Assembly (NCBI GenBank): GCA_002749285.1
Contig: PDPR01000009.1
Location: 182,365 to 246,364, forward strand
Direction: 5' to 3'
Source of the DNA: Maribacter sp.
Lineage (GTDB): Bacteria; Bacteroidota; Bacteroidia; Flavobacteriales; Flavobacteriaceae
DNA length: 64,000 nucleotides
Shown piece by piece: positions 53,007-60,845 of this stretch. How positions within the stretch are numbered: the first letter of the stretch is position 1; every line of letters begins with the position of its first letter. The notes beneath the pieces were generated by a model. It did no database searches. It was not told the DNA's origin and saw only the letters and a list, made by a program, of their open reading frames with translations. A program made the translations under genes and the position numbers.

Positions 53007-54335
53007 ATGAGAATAAAAACATCGCTGACCCTAGGTATGCTGGCCCTATTCTTTTCGCCAACTATCCCTGCCCAAGAAGTCTCTTTCCTAGAATACGATC
53101 TTGATAATGGTCTTCACGTAATCTTACACCAAGACAATAACGCCCCCGTCGTAACCACTTCGGTCATGTACCACGTAGGGGCCAAAGATGAAAATCCCGA
53201 AAAAACAGGTTTTGCCCATTTCTTTGAACACTTATTGTTCGAGGGCACAAAGAACATAAAACGCGGGGAATGGTTTAAGATCGTCTCATCGAACGGGGGC
53301 CAGAACAACGCAAACACCACCCAGGACCGTACCTATTACTATGAGGTGTTCCCTTCGAACAATCTAGAGTTGGGCCTTTGGATGGAATCTGAACGAATGA
53401 TGCACCCCATAATCAACAAGATCGGGGTAGATACCCAAAGTGAGGTTGTCCAGGAAGAACGAAGAATGCGTTATGACAATGCCCCTTATGGAAGATGGCG
53501 TGAGCAGATCTTCGTACATCTGTTCAAAAAACACCCCTATCGCTGGCAAACCATTGGTTCTTTGGAGCATTTGGCAAATGCCTCTTTGGATGATTTTAAA
53601 ACATTCAACAAAACATATTATGTACCCAACAATGCCGTACTGGTCGTCGCGGGGGACATATCGTTGGACAAGACCAAAAAAATGGTACAAGAGTATTTCG
53701 GGCCTATTCCCAAGGGCAAGGACATCCAACGCCAAACGTTCATGGAAGACCCTATCACCACTTCCATAAAAACCGAATACCACGATCCGAATATACAGAT
53801 ACCCGCTATTTTACTAGGATACAGAACCCCTGCCCAAACCAGTAGGGACGCTTATGTACTCGATATGATCTCTACCTATCTGAGCGATGGGAAAAGCTCC
53901 AAACTTTACAAGAAATTGGTTGACAAAGAGAAGAAGGCCCTTCAGGTCTTTGCCTTCAATGGGTCACAGGAAGACTATGGCGCTTATATTGTTGGGGCCC
54001 TCCCAGTAGGGGAGACCTCCTTGGAGGACTTGAAGACCGATATAGACGGGGAAATCGAGAAGCTACAATCCGAATTGATCTCTGAAAAGGATTATCAAAA
54101 ACTACAGAACAAATTTGAGAATACATTCGTGAATTCAAATAGTAGTATTTCGGGCATAGCAAATTCCTTGGCAAGATATTATATGTTATATGACAACACC
54201 GACTTGATCAATAATGAAATCGAAATCTACCGATCGATTACAAGGGAGGAGATATTGGAAGTATCCAATAAGTACCTTAAACCAAACCAACGAGTCGAGC
54301 TGGAATACCTACCCCAAGAAGCAACAAAAAACTAA
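53007..54335 (+). CDS. M16 family zinc protease, catalytic subunit
   Basis: This 442-residue secreted peptidase has a signal peptide (LTLGMLALFFSPTIPA, then QEVSF). The inverted zinc motif HFFEHLLFEGT is near residues 71-81 (HxxEH), with the distal glutamate in the QSEVVQEERR region. The C-terminal half is the M16 partner fold. The downstream gene is the non-catalytic partner, as in the paired periplasmic M16 proteases (YmxG/PqqL-type). It has a six-base gap to its neighbour. It probably clears peptides from the periplasm. Confidence 0.92.
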   Translation: MRIKTSLTLGMLALFFSPTIPAQEVSFLEYDLDNGLHVILHQDNNAPVVTTSVMYHVGAKDENPEKTGFAHFFEHLLFEGTKNIKRGEWFKIVSSNGGQNNANTTQDRTYYYEVFPSNNLELGLWMESERMMHPIINKIGVDTQSEVVQEERRMRYDNAPYGRWREQIFVHLFKKHPYRWQTIGSLEHLANASLDDFKTFNKTYYVPNNAVLVVAGDISLDKTKKMVQEYFGPIPKGKDIQRQTFMEDPITTSIKTEYHDPNIQIPAILLGYRTPAQTSRDAYVLDMISTYLSDGKSSKLYKKLVDKEKKALQVFAFNGSQEDYGAYIVGALPVGETSLEDLKTDIDGEIEKLQSELISEKDYQKLQNKFENTFVNSNSSISGIANSLARYYMLYDNTDLINNEIEIYRSITREEILEVSNKYLKPNQRVELEYLPQEATKN

Positions 54336-54341
54336 AAAACA

Positions 54342-55778
54342 ATGAAAAGACTATATATAACGTTGATCCTCGGCTTCATGGCCTTTAATTTACAGGCCCA
54401 AATCGATAGAAGCAAAATGCCAGAACCAGGCCCTTCCCCAGAAATCAATCTGAGCGAACCACTACATTACGAACTCAAAAACGGACTTAAGGTTCTAGTG
54501 GTCGAGAACCACAAGTTGCCACGGGTATCCATACAATTGCTAATAGACAACCCTCCAATTCCCGAAGGCAATAAGGCCGGGGTCTCCGATCTAACCGCCA
54601 GTCTTTTGGGCAATGGGTCCAAATCCATTCCAAAGGATGATTTTAACGAGGAGGTGGATTTTCTAGGTGCACGTATCAGTTTTGGTTCCCAAAGTGCCCA
54701 TGCAAGTTCATTGTCAAAATACTTTCCAAGAATCTTCGAACTTATGGCCGATGCCGCCATTAACCCTAATTTCACCGAAGAGGAGTTCCAAAAGGAAAAA
54801 CAAAAATTGATCACTTCACTAAAGGCCGAGGAAAAGGATGTCACCGCAATTTCCAACCGGGTGGCAAATGCCCTGGCCTATGGCAAAGGACACCCTTATG
54901 GTGAATTTGCAACCGAGGAGACAGTGAACAACATAACCTTATTCGACGTAATCCATTTTTATGAAGATTATTTTGTGCCGGCAAATGCATATTTGGTAAT
55001 CGTGGGTGATGTTGGATTCGAAAAGGTCAAAACATTGGTCGATGAATATTTTACCCCTTGGGTTAAAGCGACCCCTCCTTCCTTACAATTCTCCAAACCA
55101 TCCAATGCCCAATATACCCAGATCAACTTCGTCGATGTCCCCAATGCCGTACAATCTGAAGTAACCGTTGAGAATTTGGCCGACCTCCAAATGAAAAACG
55201 AGGATTATCTGGCTTCCATCCTTGCCAATAAAATCCTTGGTGGAGGGGGAGAGGCACGCCTATTCTTGAATTTAAGGGAAGACAAGGCCTATACCTATGG
55301 TGCCTATTCGCATATTGGAAATGACAAATATGCACCTTCACCTTTCTTTGTCAGCACACAAGTACGTAATATGGTGACCGACAGTACAGTGGTTGAGATT
55401 TTAAAGGAAATTGACAAAATAGTGAAGCAACCTGTTACGGATGAGGAACTGGAAAACGCAAAGGCCAAATACACAGGTAGTTTTGTACTGGCTTTGGAAA
55501 AACCGGGAACCATTGCCCGCTATGCCCTGAACATAGAAACCGAAGGACTTCCTAAAGATTATTACAAGACATATCTGGAACGTTTGAATGCCGTGACCAA
55601 GGAAGATGTACAAAAGGCCGCCCAAAAATACATGAGTATCGACAATGCCCGTATAGTTGTCACAGGAAAAGGGAGTGATGTTATCGAAAACTTGGAGAAG
55701 GTTACCTTCAACGGAAAAAAAGTTCCTGTAAAGTACTATGATAAATTCGCCGAAAATACTGAAAAACCAAAGTTCTAG
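54342..55778 (+). CDS. M16 family protease-like partner lacking HxxEH
   Basis: This 478-residue secreted protein has a signal peptide (LYITLILGFMAFNLQA). At the position of the zinc motif it reads DLTASLLGNGSKS, so the HxxEH is absent. The C-terminal part contains NKILGGGGEARLFLNLREDKAYTYG, the M16 R/Y motif used for substrate binding. Catalytic and R/Y subunits in tandem form a heterodimer in this family. A strong terminator follows. Confidence 0.92.
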   Translation: MKRLYITLILGFMAFNLQAQIDRSKMPEPGPSPEINLSEPLHYELKNGLKVLVVENHKLPRVSIQLLIDNPPIPEGNKAGVSDLTASLLGNGSKSIPKDDFNEEVDFLGARISFGSQSAHASSLSKYFPRIFELMADAAINPNFTEEEFQKEKQKLITSLKAEEKDVTAISNRVANALAYGKGHPYGEFATEETVNNITLFDVIHFYEDYFVPANAYLVIVGDVGFEKVKTLVDEYFTPWVKATPPSLQFSKPSNAQYTQINFVDVPNAVQSEVTVENLADLQMKNEDYLASILANKILGGGGEARLFLNLREDKAYTYGAYSHIGNDKYAPSPFFVSTQVRNMVTDSTVVEILKEIDKIVKQPVTDEELENAKAKYTGSFVLALEKPGTIARYALNIETEGLPKDYYKTYLERLNAVTKEDVQKAAQKYMSIDNARIVVTGKGSDVIENLEKVTFNGKKVPVKYYDKFAENTEKPKF

Positions 55779-55826
55779 GGATTTGGAACAAAAACCCAAA
55801 GCCTTGGTATGTACCAAATATTGGAT

Positions 55827-55860
55827 AAAGACCGTTATTTTTTATAACGGTCTTTTTTTT
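55827..55860 (+). terminator. Strong terminator of the M16 operon
   Basis: AAAGACCGTTAT, a 5-T loop and ATAACGGTCTTT form a 12-bp stem followed by five further Ts, 49 bases after the stop. Confidence 0.9.
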
Positions 55861-55902
55861 AGTGATAACCTTGCCGAACAACACGGCCCCGACAACCATA
55901 AT

Positions 55903-55983
55903 CACCCAAGGGCACGGGTCATACCTTTTGTTTTTTTCATTTCGAGGTAAACCCTTTTTTGGCTATCGCCCTGCGATTAAAAA
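55903..55983 (+). repeat. Dispersed intergenic repeat, copy B (partner at 31691-31793)
   Basis: It shares aagggca, tcattt-gagg and the 3' core ggctatcgccctgcgattaa with copy A, but lacks a 16-base internal block. No gene lies in 55779-56224 apart from the terminator and this repeat. Confidence 0.75.
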
Positions 55984-56224
55984 ATGGATTCAATGAAATA
56001 TCGGATACAATTTGTCTTAAAAAGAAATAGGTATTGTGTATTTTTGAAAAAGAAAATGGATGATGGGGAGGGAGATATCCCCATTATACCAAATTCTGAA
56101 AAGGGAGAGGCCCAATGGCATTCGCCCCTGTCAGGGCAAACCGCCACAAATCCAAGGAACACTCCCAAACATCAGGTATAACGTAATTAAAACCATAGAA
56201 ACCAAACAAATACATTTAGAAAGA

Positions 56225-56653
56225 ATGAAAAAGTTTTTAAGTCTCTTAGCCCTAGTATTCCTAATTTCGAATATCTCATGTAAAGACGAGAAAAAAATTG
56301 ACGAAAGTGCTTCTGGCAAACAAATGGCCAAGGTTATGGCCATTCATGACGAGGTAATGCCAAAAATGAGCGTAATGGGAAGAATGGTCGGCGAATTGAG
56401 CAGTAAGGAAGATAGTACTGAATTGGGGTTACAGTACAAAAATGCAAGAAAGGACCTCCAAGATGCCCATAAGGCAATGATGGATTGGATGAAAGGCTTT
56501 GGCAGTCGGTTTGATTCCGATGAGATTCTAAACGGGAAAAAACTGACAGAGGAAAAGCAGGATTGGTTGGATGAGGAGGAGGAAAAGGTAAAGGCCCTTC
56601 GTGAACAGATCAACACCAGTATAGCCAATGCCGAAAAACTACTCGGCAAGTAA
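56225..56653 (+). CDS. Small helical lipoprotein, unknown function
   Basis: This 142-residue protein has a lipobox (LVFLISNISC, Cys at about residue 19) and a mature part that is almost all helical and charged (MAKVMAIHDEVMPKMSVMGRMVGEL, shown in part; DEEEEKVKALREQINTS). The MAIHDEVMPKM block is familiar from flavobacterial proteins of unknown function sometimes labelled viral A-type inclusion protein. I chose the ATG at 56225 because the upstream in-frame extension lacks a signal. It is convergent with gldD. Confidence 0.75.
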   Translation: MKKFLSLLALVFLISNISCKDEKKIDESASGKQMAKVMAIHDEVMPKMSVMGRMVGELSSKEDSTELGLQYKNARKDLQDAHKAMMDWMKGFGSRFDSDEILNGKKLTEEKQDWLDEEEEKVKALREQINTSIANAEKLLGK

Positions 56654-56684
56654 AAACGGTTTTAAATTATCGTGGCTGCTGTCC

Positions 56685-56703
56685 GTTCCTCTAAACGAGG
56701 AAC
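56685..56703. terminator. Hairpin between the lipoprotein gene and gldD
   Basis: GTTCCTC-taaac-GAGGAAC forms a 7-bp stem in the convergent spacer. The T-run is weak on both sides, so termination is tentative. Confidence 0.45.
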
Positions 56704-56718
56704 AAGTTACTTTTGTAC

Positions 56719-57273
56719 CTACTTCCAGCGAACACTTTCCATAAATTTCTTTATGTCGTTCTGCAAATACGTTGCTGCGGGGTATATGGAATCGTAATTG
56801 GGCCTTACATAGAAGTAGAGGGAACCGGTCACAAAATGTTCGGTACTGTCGGTAACATAAAATTGGGCTTGTGAGGCCGCATCACCTACAACTTCGAAGA
56901 ACATTCCGTATACCTGGTCCTTTTCATTCACAAAAGGATGTGGCAAAATACCATCAGCCTTCGCAGAATGTTCTATGGATAACTTTTGGGCATCCATCAA
57001 CAGCTTGTCAATATTGCCCCTAACATCCTTATAGGTTATAAACAGGGAACCTTTCATGGTCGGGTAGTCCAAGGTCATTGAATAGGCGTCCTTTTGCTTG
57101 AAAATACTAGATTGGTTCTTTAGGAATTTAAAATGGTCCGTTTCAAGAAGTCCGTAATCCGGTTTAGGGTATTCCAACCGTAATTTGGCCTTCGGCTTAG
57201 GAATCACATCTTCCTGGCAACCCATAAGGACAGTGGTAAAAAACAGTAAGAAAAGGATACGCTTAATTCCCAT
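56719..57273 (-). CDS. gldD: Gliding motility lipoprotein GldD
   Basis: This 184-residue lipoprotein (lipobox TTVLMGC) continues with RLEYPKPDYGLLET, LDYPTMKGSLFITYKDV and GSLYFYVRPNYDSIYPAATYLQND (shown in part), all typical of GldD. GldD is needed for gliding and type IX secretion in Flavobacterium. It overlaps gldE by 11 bases, and the mutY-ssb-gldE-gldD order is the one known from flavobacteria. Confidence 0.95.
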   Translation of the reverse strand: MGIKRILFLLFFTTVLMGCQEDVIPKPKAKLRLEYPKPDYGLLETDHFKFLKNQSSIFKQKDAYSMTLDYPTMKGSLFITYKDVRGNIDKLLMDAQKLSIEHSAKADGILPHPFVNEKDQVYGMFFEVVGDAASQAQFYVTDSTEHFVTGSLYFYVRPNYDSIYPAATYLQNDIKKFMESVRWK

Positions 57274-58591
57274 GTGGCAAGGTCACTTTAATTTGTTTCA
57301 ATCTTTTTTTATCCAAACTCTCTACGATGAACTCGTAATTCTTGAAAATTACCTTACTCCCTTTTTTGGGGAATTTCCCAGCAATCTCCAATACAAAACC
57401 GGCAATGGTCTCGGATTCCCCCTTTTGTTCCTCAAAGTCCCCATCATCATCAATCCTCACCACCCTATAAAAATCCTTTAGGGCCGTCTTTCCGTCAAAG
57501 ACGTAATTAAAATCATCCAATTTGGAATACACCAGGTCCTCATCATCGAATTCGTCACTGATATCCCCTACGATTTCCTCAATGATATCCTCAAGGGTAA
57601 CAATACCCGAGGTACCCCCATATTCATCGACCACCACTGCCAAATGGTTTTTCTTTTCTTGGAACTCCATCAAAAGATCATCCAATTTTTTGTTTTCCGG
57701 CACAAAGTAAGGTTCCCGTATCAGCGAGACCCAATTAAAGGACTTCCTGTCTATAAAAGGTAGAAGGTCCTTTACGTAAAGTACCCCCAGGACATTATCC
57801 ATGTTTTCAGAGAATACGGGAATCCTGGAGTACCCTTGTTTTTTTATCTCGCTGAGCACATCGGGGAATTTCATATCCTCACTTAAGGCAAAAAGATCGA
57901 TCCGTGGGCGCATCACCTGTTTGGTATCGGTGTTCCCAAATGAAACTATACCTTCCAATAGTTTCTGTTCCTCTTTCGTGGTATCCCCTTCGGATGTCAG
58001 CTCCAAAGCCTGGGACAAATGATCCACACTAAGGTTCGATTTATGTGTGCCCAATCTTTCATTCAGGTAGATCGTACTCGATCGCATTGGCAGGCTCAAT
58101 GGGGAAAAAATAAAATCGAGCACTTTTAACGGATACGCCATGAAATGGGAAAAACTCACCCTATTCCTATTGGCATATACCTTAGGCAGGATCTCTCCAA
58201 ACATCAGGATCAAAAAGGTTGCCACCAAAACCTCCAGAACAAAACGGACCGAAATAAAATCGAACAAAAAATAATCAATGTTCGAGAACAATGTATCCCC
58301 GACCAGTTTAAAGATAAGAACGATCCCGATATTGATCGCATTGTTGGCTATTAATATGGTCGCCAATAGCTTTTTGGGGCGTTCGAGCAATTTCACGACA
58401 ATATTGCCCTTGGCCGTCTTATCTTGCCCAATGGTATTGATGTCTGTTGGGGACAAACCAAAAAAGGCCACCTCCGCACCCGAAATGAGGGCCGAACAAA
58501 GCAGCAATATCATTAGTATGCAGACATTGAGCACAAAAGCACCCTCCATAGCTATGGAATTCAGGGAAAAACTAAGGGGTTCCGGATCCAA
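57263..58591 (-). CDS. gldE: Gliding motility-associated protein GldE
   Basis: This 442-residue protein has a DUF21/CNNM membrane domain (spans near residues 17-40, 80-105 and 110-140), two CBS domains (MRPRIDLFALSEDMKFPDVL; AVVVDEYGGTSGIVTLEDIIEEIVGDI, shown in part) and a C-terminal CorC/HlyC domain (GESETIAGFVLEIAGKFPKKG). Overproduced GldE suppresses a gldB mutation in F. johnsoniae, so it supports gliding indirectly. It is coupled to gldD. Confidence 0.94.
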   Translation of the reverse strand: MDPEPLSFSLNSIAMEGAFVLNVCILMILLLCSALISGAEVAFFGLSPTDINTIGQDKTAKGNIVVKLLERPKKLLATILIANNAINIGIVLIFKLVGDTLFSNIDYFLFDFISVRFVLEVLVATFLILMFGEILPKVYANRNRVSFSHFMAYPLKVLDFIFSPLSLPMRSSTIYLNERLGTHKSNLSVDHLSQALELTSEGDTTKEEQKLLEGIVSFGNTDTKQVMRPRIDLFALSEDMKFPDVLSEIKKQGYSRIPVFSENMDNVLGVLYVKDLLPFIDRKSFNWVSLIREPYFVPENKKLDDLLMEFQEKKNHLAVVVDEYGGTSGIVTLEDIIEEIVGDISDEFDDEDLVYSKLDDFNYVFDGKTALKDFYRVVRIDDDGDFEEQKGESETIAGFVLEIAGKFPKKGSKVIFKNYEFIVESLDKKRLKQIKVTLPHGN

Positions 58592-58616
58592 CAGTCAGAT
58601 TTTAATTTTCATAAGG

Positions 58617-59096
58617 TCAAAATGGTAGGTCATCATCCTCGGATTCAACAGGCGTTGTTGGTCCAGCAGCCCCTGTAGATCCTTTATGCCGCACAGGTTG
58701 CGATGATGGGGCCGATTGCGCCGGCTGACCAGATACCTGTGCATTTGCCATACTCTCCTTCTTTGTACTCAGGAAAGTGAAATCCTGTACATGCACCTCG
58801 GTGGTATACCGTGTATTGCCATCCTCCCCTTGCCATTGCCTGTTCTTCAAGCGCCCCTCAACATAAACCTTATCCCCTTTGCTAAGGTACTTTTCACAAA
58901 TTTCAGCGGCCTTGTTCCGTACAACAATATTATGCCAATCCGTGTTGGTCACACGCTCACCTGTTTGCTTATTGGTATAAGTCTCATTGGTCGCAATAGG
59001 AAATCTTCCTATACTACCACCGCCCTCAAAATAGTGCATTTTCACTTCGTCTCCCAAATGCCCGATAAGCATTACCTTGTTCAATGTTCCACTCAT
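58617..59096 (-). CDS. ssb: Single-stranded DNA-binding protein
   Basis: This 159-residue SSB has an N-terminal OB-fold (LNKVMLIGHLGDEVKMHYFEGG, shown in part; WHNIVVRNKAAEICEKYLSKGDKVYVEGRLKNR, shown in part) and a glutamine/serine/proline-rich linker. It ends in the acidic tip DDDLPF that recruits partner proteins. It is co-oriented with mutY upstream and gldE downstream. A second protein in the window, DUF3127, has nearly the same tip. Confidence 0.96.
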   Translation of the reverse strand: MSGTLNKVMLIGHLGDEVKMHYFEGGGSIGRFPIATNETYTNKQTGERVTNTDWHNIVVRNKAAEICEKYLSKGDKVYVEGRLKNRQWQGEDGNTRYTTEVHVQDFTFLSTKKESMANAQVSGQPAQSAPSSQPVRHKGSTGAAGPTTPVESEDDDLPF

Positions 59097-59121
59097 AATT
59101 TTTATCTAATACCCAAAAGTA

Positions 59122-60165
59122 CTAAATTTTAAATGTTTTAATAAAGTCCGCTATCAAAACCGGTACGGGATATGTCCCCAAAGTTCCAAAATCAATACCA
59201 TTCACCACACATGAATCGGTCTTCACTATCCAAAATTTAGCATATAGGTGTTGGTGCGACAGCTTATGTACGATATCCCTATCATTGAATTGATATATTT
59301 CAGGGGTATCCGCAATGGCAACCACCTCGCCATACCTTTGTTCCAATTCATCCAAATCAATGTTTTCCTTGGTCTCCAACAAAGGGAACTCCCAGAGGTT
59401 CTGCCAAATTCCCCGCCCTTTGCGCTGCTGCAACAATGTCCTGTTTTCCGAATCGACAACGACCAGATAATTAAAATACCTCTTCCTGACCTTTATCTTG
59501 TTTTGTTTTACAGGAAGCTCGTTAACCTTGTTCTTTTGGATCGCCACACAACCCTGATTTATTGGGCAACCTTGGCAATCGGGATTTTTCGGCGCACATT
59601 GTATGGCACCGAACTCCATTATGGCCTGATTGTAATCCCTTATCCGTTCAACGTTCATGACCTCCCTCGCCAGTTGCTTAAAATAACGGATACCCTCGGA
59701 ACTGTTGATCGGTGTCCCTACTCCAAAGTAACGGGAAAGCACCCTGTACACATTGCCATCGACCACTGGCTCAGGAACATCAAAGCAGATTGAGGCAATA
59801 GCGCTAGCGGTATAATCACCCACACCTTTTAAACCTAGTAGCCCCTTATAGGTATCGGGAAACACCCCTCCATATTCATTAACCACCATTTTCGCCGTAG
59901 CATGCAGGTTCCTGGCCCGGGAGTAATACCCTAAACCCTGCCATAATTTCAACACCTGATCTTCTTGGGCACGGGCCAAATCATCTACAGCCGGGAACCG
60001 TTCAATGAACCTCAAATAATAAGGTAGGCCCTGTGCTACCCTCGTCTGTTGGAGGATAATCTCTGAAAGCCAGATCTTATAGGGATCCTTGCTTTCCCTC
60101 CATGGCAACATTCGCTTATTTTTGGAATACCAAAGAAGAATTTTGTGGGAAAAAACCATGTACAT
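59122..60165 (-). CDS. mutY: A/G-specific adenine DNA glycosylase
   Basis: MutY removes adenine mispaired with 8-oxoguanine. Motifs are LPWRESKDPYKIWLSEIILQQTRV (shown in part; catalytic Glu), the HhH LKGVGDYTASAIASI, catalytic Asp in EPVVDGNVYRVLSRYFG, and the [4Fe-4S] ligands CAPKNPDCQGCPINQGC (C-x6-C-x2-C-x5-C). A Nudix-like C-terminal domain recognises 8-oxoG. The length of 347 is normal. It is first in the mutY-ssb-gldE-gldD run. Confidence 0.96.
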   Translation of the reverse strand: MYMVFSHKILLWYSKNKRMLPWRESKDPYKIWLSEIILQQTRVAQGLPYYLRFIERFPAVDDLARAQEDQVLKLWQGLGYYSRARNLHATAKMVVNEYGGVFPDTYKGLLGLKGVGDYTASAIASICFDVPEPVVDGNVYRVLSRYFGVGTPINSSEGIRYFKQLAREVMNVERIRDYNQAIMEFGAIQCAPKNPDCQGCPINQGCVAIQKNKVNELPVKQNKIKVRKRYFNYLVVVDSENRTLLQQRKGRGIWQNLWEFPLLETKENIDLDELEQRYGEVVAIADTPEIYQFNDRDIVHKLSHQHLYAKFWIVKTDSCVVNGIDFGTLGTYPVPVLIADFIKTFKI

Positions 60166-60241
60166 TAATACTATATGGTAAAAGTAGCTGTTTATAGACT
60201 TAAAATTAGTTGATTAGGGCAAAAAGAATGAATTTAATTTA

Positions 60242-60249
60242 TATATTTG
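60242..60249 (+). promoter_or_regulatory. -7 promoter box of the HU gene
   Basis: TATATTTG matches TAnnTTTG exactly and lies 37 bases upstream of the start. A TTG at the proper -33 distance is not evident. Confidence 0.45.
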
Positions 60250-60286
60250 CAAGCCGAAAAAACACACAGATAATATAATACACAAA

Positions 60287-60577
60287 ATGACGAAAGCGGA
60301 AATTGTATCTAAAATCTCAGATAAACTGGGGATTGAAAAAGGAGATGTGCAAGCAACAGTTGAATCCTTTATGGAGGAAGTAAAGACTTCCTTGGAGAGT
60401 GGCGATAATGTATACCTGAGAGGATTCGGTAGTTTTATCATAAAGACCAGAGCGGAAAAAACCGGAAGGAACATTTCAAAAAACACTACTATAAAAATAC
60501 CGGCACACAACATTCCGGCATTTAAACCGGCCAAGGTTTTCGTAGAAAGTGTCAAAAGCAACGTACGAGTAAAATAA
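60287..60577 (+). CDS. HU family DNA-binding protein
   Basis: This 96-residue nucleoid protein shows the HU pattern: MTKAEIVSKISDKLGIEKGDV, the body around VYLRGFGSFIIKTR, and the DNA-binding arm KTGRNISKNTTIKIPAHNIPAFKPAK (shown in part), with AFKPAK replacing the usual FKPGK. It bends DNA and helps compact the chromosome. The 29-codon basic gene follows after 26 bases. Confidence 0.95.
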   Translation: MTKAEIVSKISDKLGIEKGDVQATVESFMEEVKTSLESGDNVYLRGFGSFIIKTRAEKTGRNISKNTTIKIPAHNIPAFKPAKVFVESVKSNVRVK

Positions 60578-60603
60578 TATAATAATCTTTAAATAAAAAC
60601 TTT

Positions 60604-60693
60604 ATGCCGAGCGGTAAGAAAAGAAAGAGACATAAGGTAGCTACCCATAAGCGCAAGAAGCGCAGAAGAGCTAACCGACACAAGAAAAAGTAG
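60604..60693 (+). CDS. 29-residue basic AURKAIP1/COX24-type protein (bS22/mS38-like)
   Basis: The reading frame begins MPSGKKRKRHKVATHKRKKR and ends in ANRHKKK; two thirds of the residues are Lys, Arg or His. The GKKRKRHK...HKRKKR pattern is the AURKAIP1/COX24 motif, seen in Bacteroidota as a 29-40-residue gene and related to mitochondrial mS38 and actinobacterial bS22, which bind the small ribosomal subunit. A ribosomal role here is inferred. It is short enough to be missed by standard gene callers. The stop codon lies inside the terminator stem. Confidence 0.82.
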   Translation: MPSGKKRKRHKVATHKRKKRRRANRHKKK

Positions 60694-60712
60694 TTGTAAC
60701 CAACTACTTTTT
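60685..60712 (+). terminator. Terminator overlapping the end of the basic micro-gene
   Basis: AAAAAGTAGTTG, loop TAAC and CAACTACTTTTT form a 12-bp perfect stem. The left arm contains the last two Lys codons and the TAG stop. Confidence 0.88.
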
Positions 60713-60735
60713 CATTTAATAAGTTCATTGACATA

Positions 60736-60755
60736 GAAATTCGAAATCGAATTTC
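60736..60755. promoter_or_regulatory. 20-base palindrome upstream of rng
   Basis: GAAATTCG-aaat-CGAATTTC is a perfect dyad, 90 bases upstream of the RNase G start. It may be an operator or a leader hairpin. Confidence 0.4.
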
Positions 60756-60845
60756 GACGGGTTTATACAACCTGTAATTACTATTGTTTAATCTATTTGT
60801 TCGCTCCCGACCTAAGTTGTGGGGAACAGATATAAATAAAATCAG

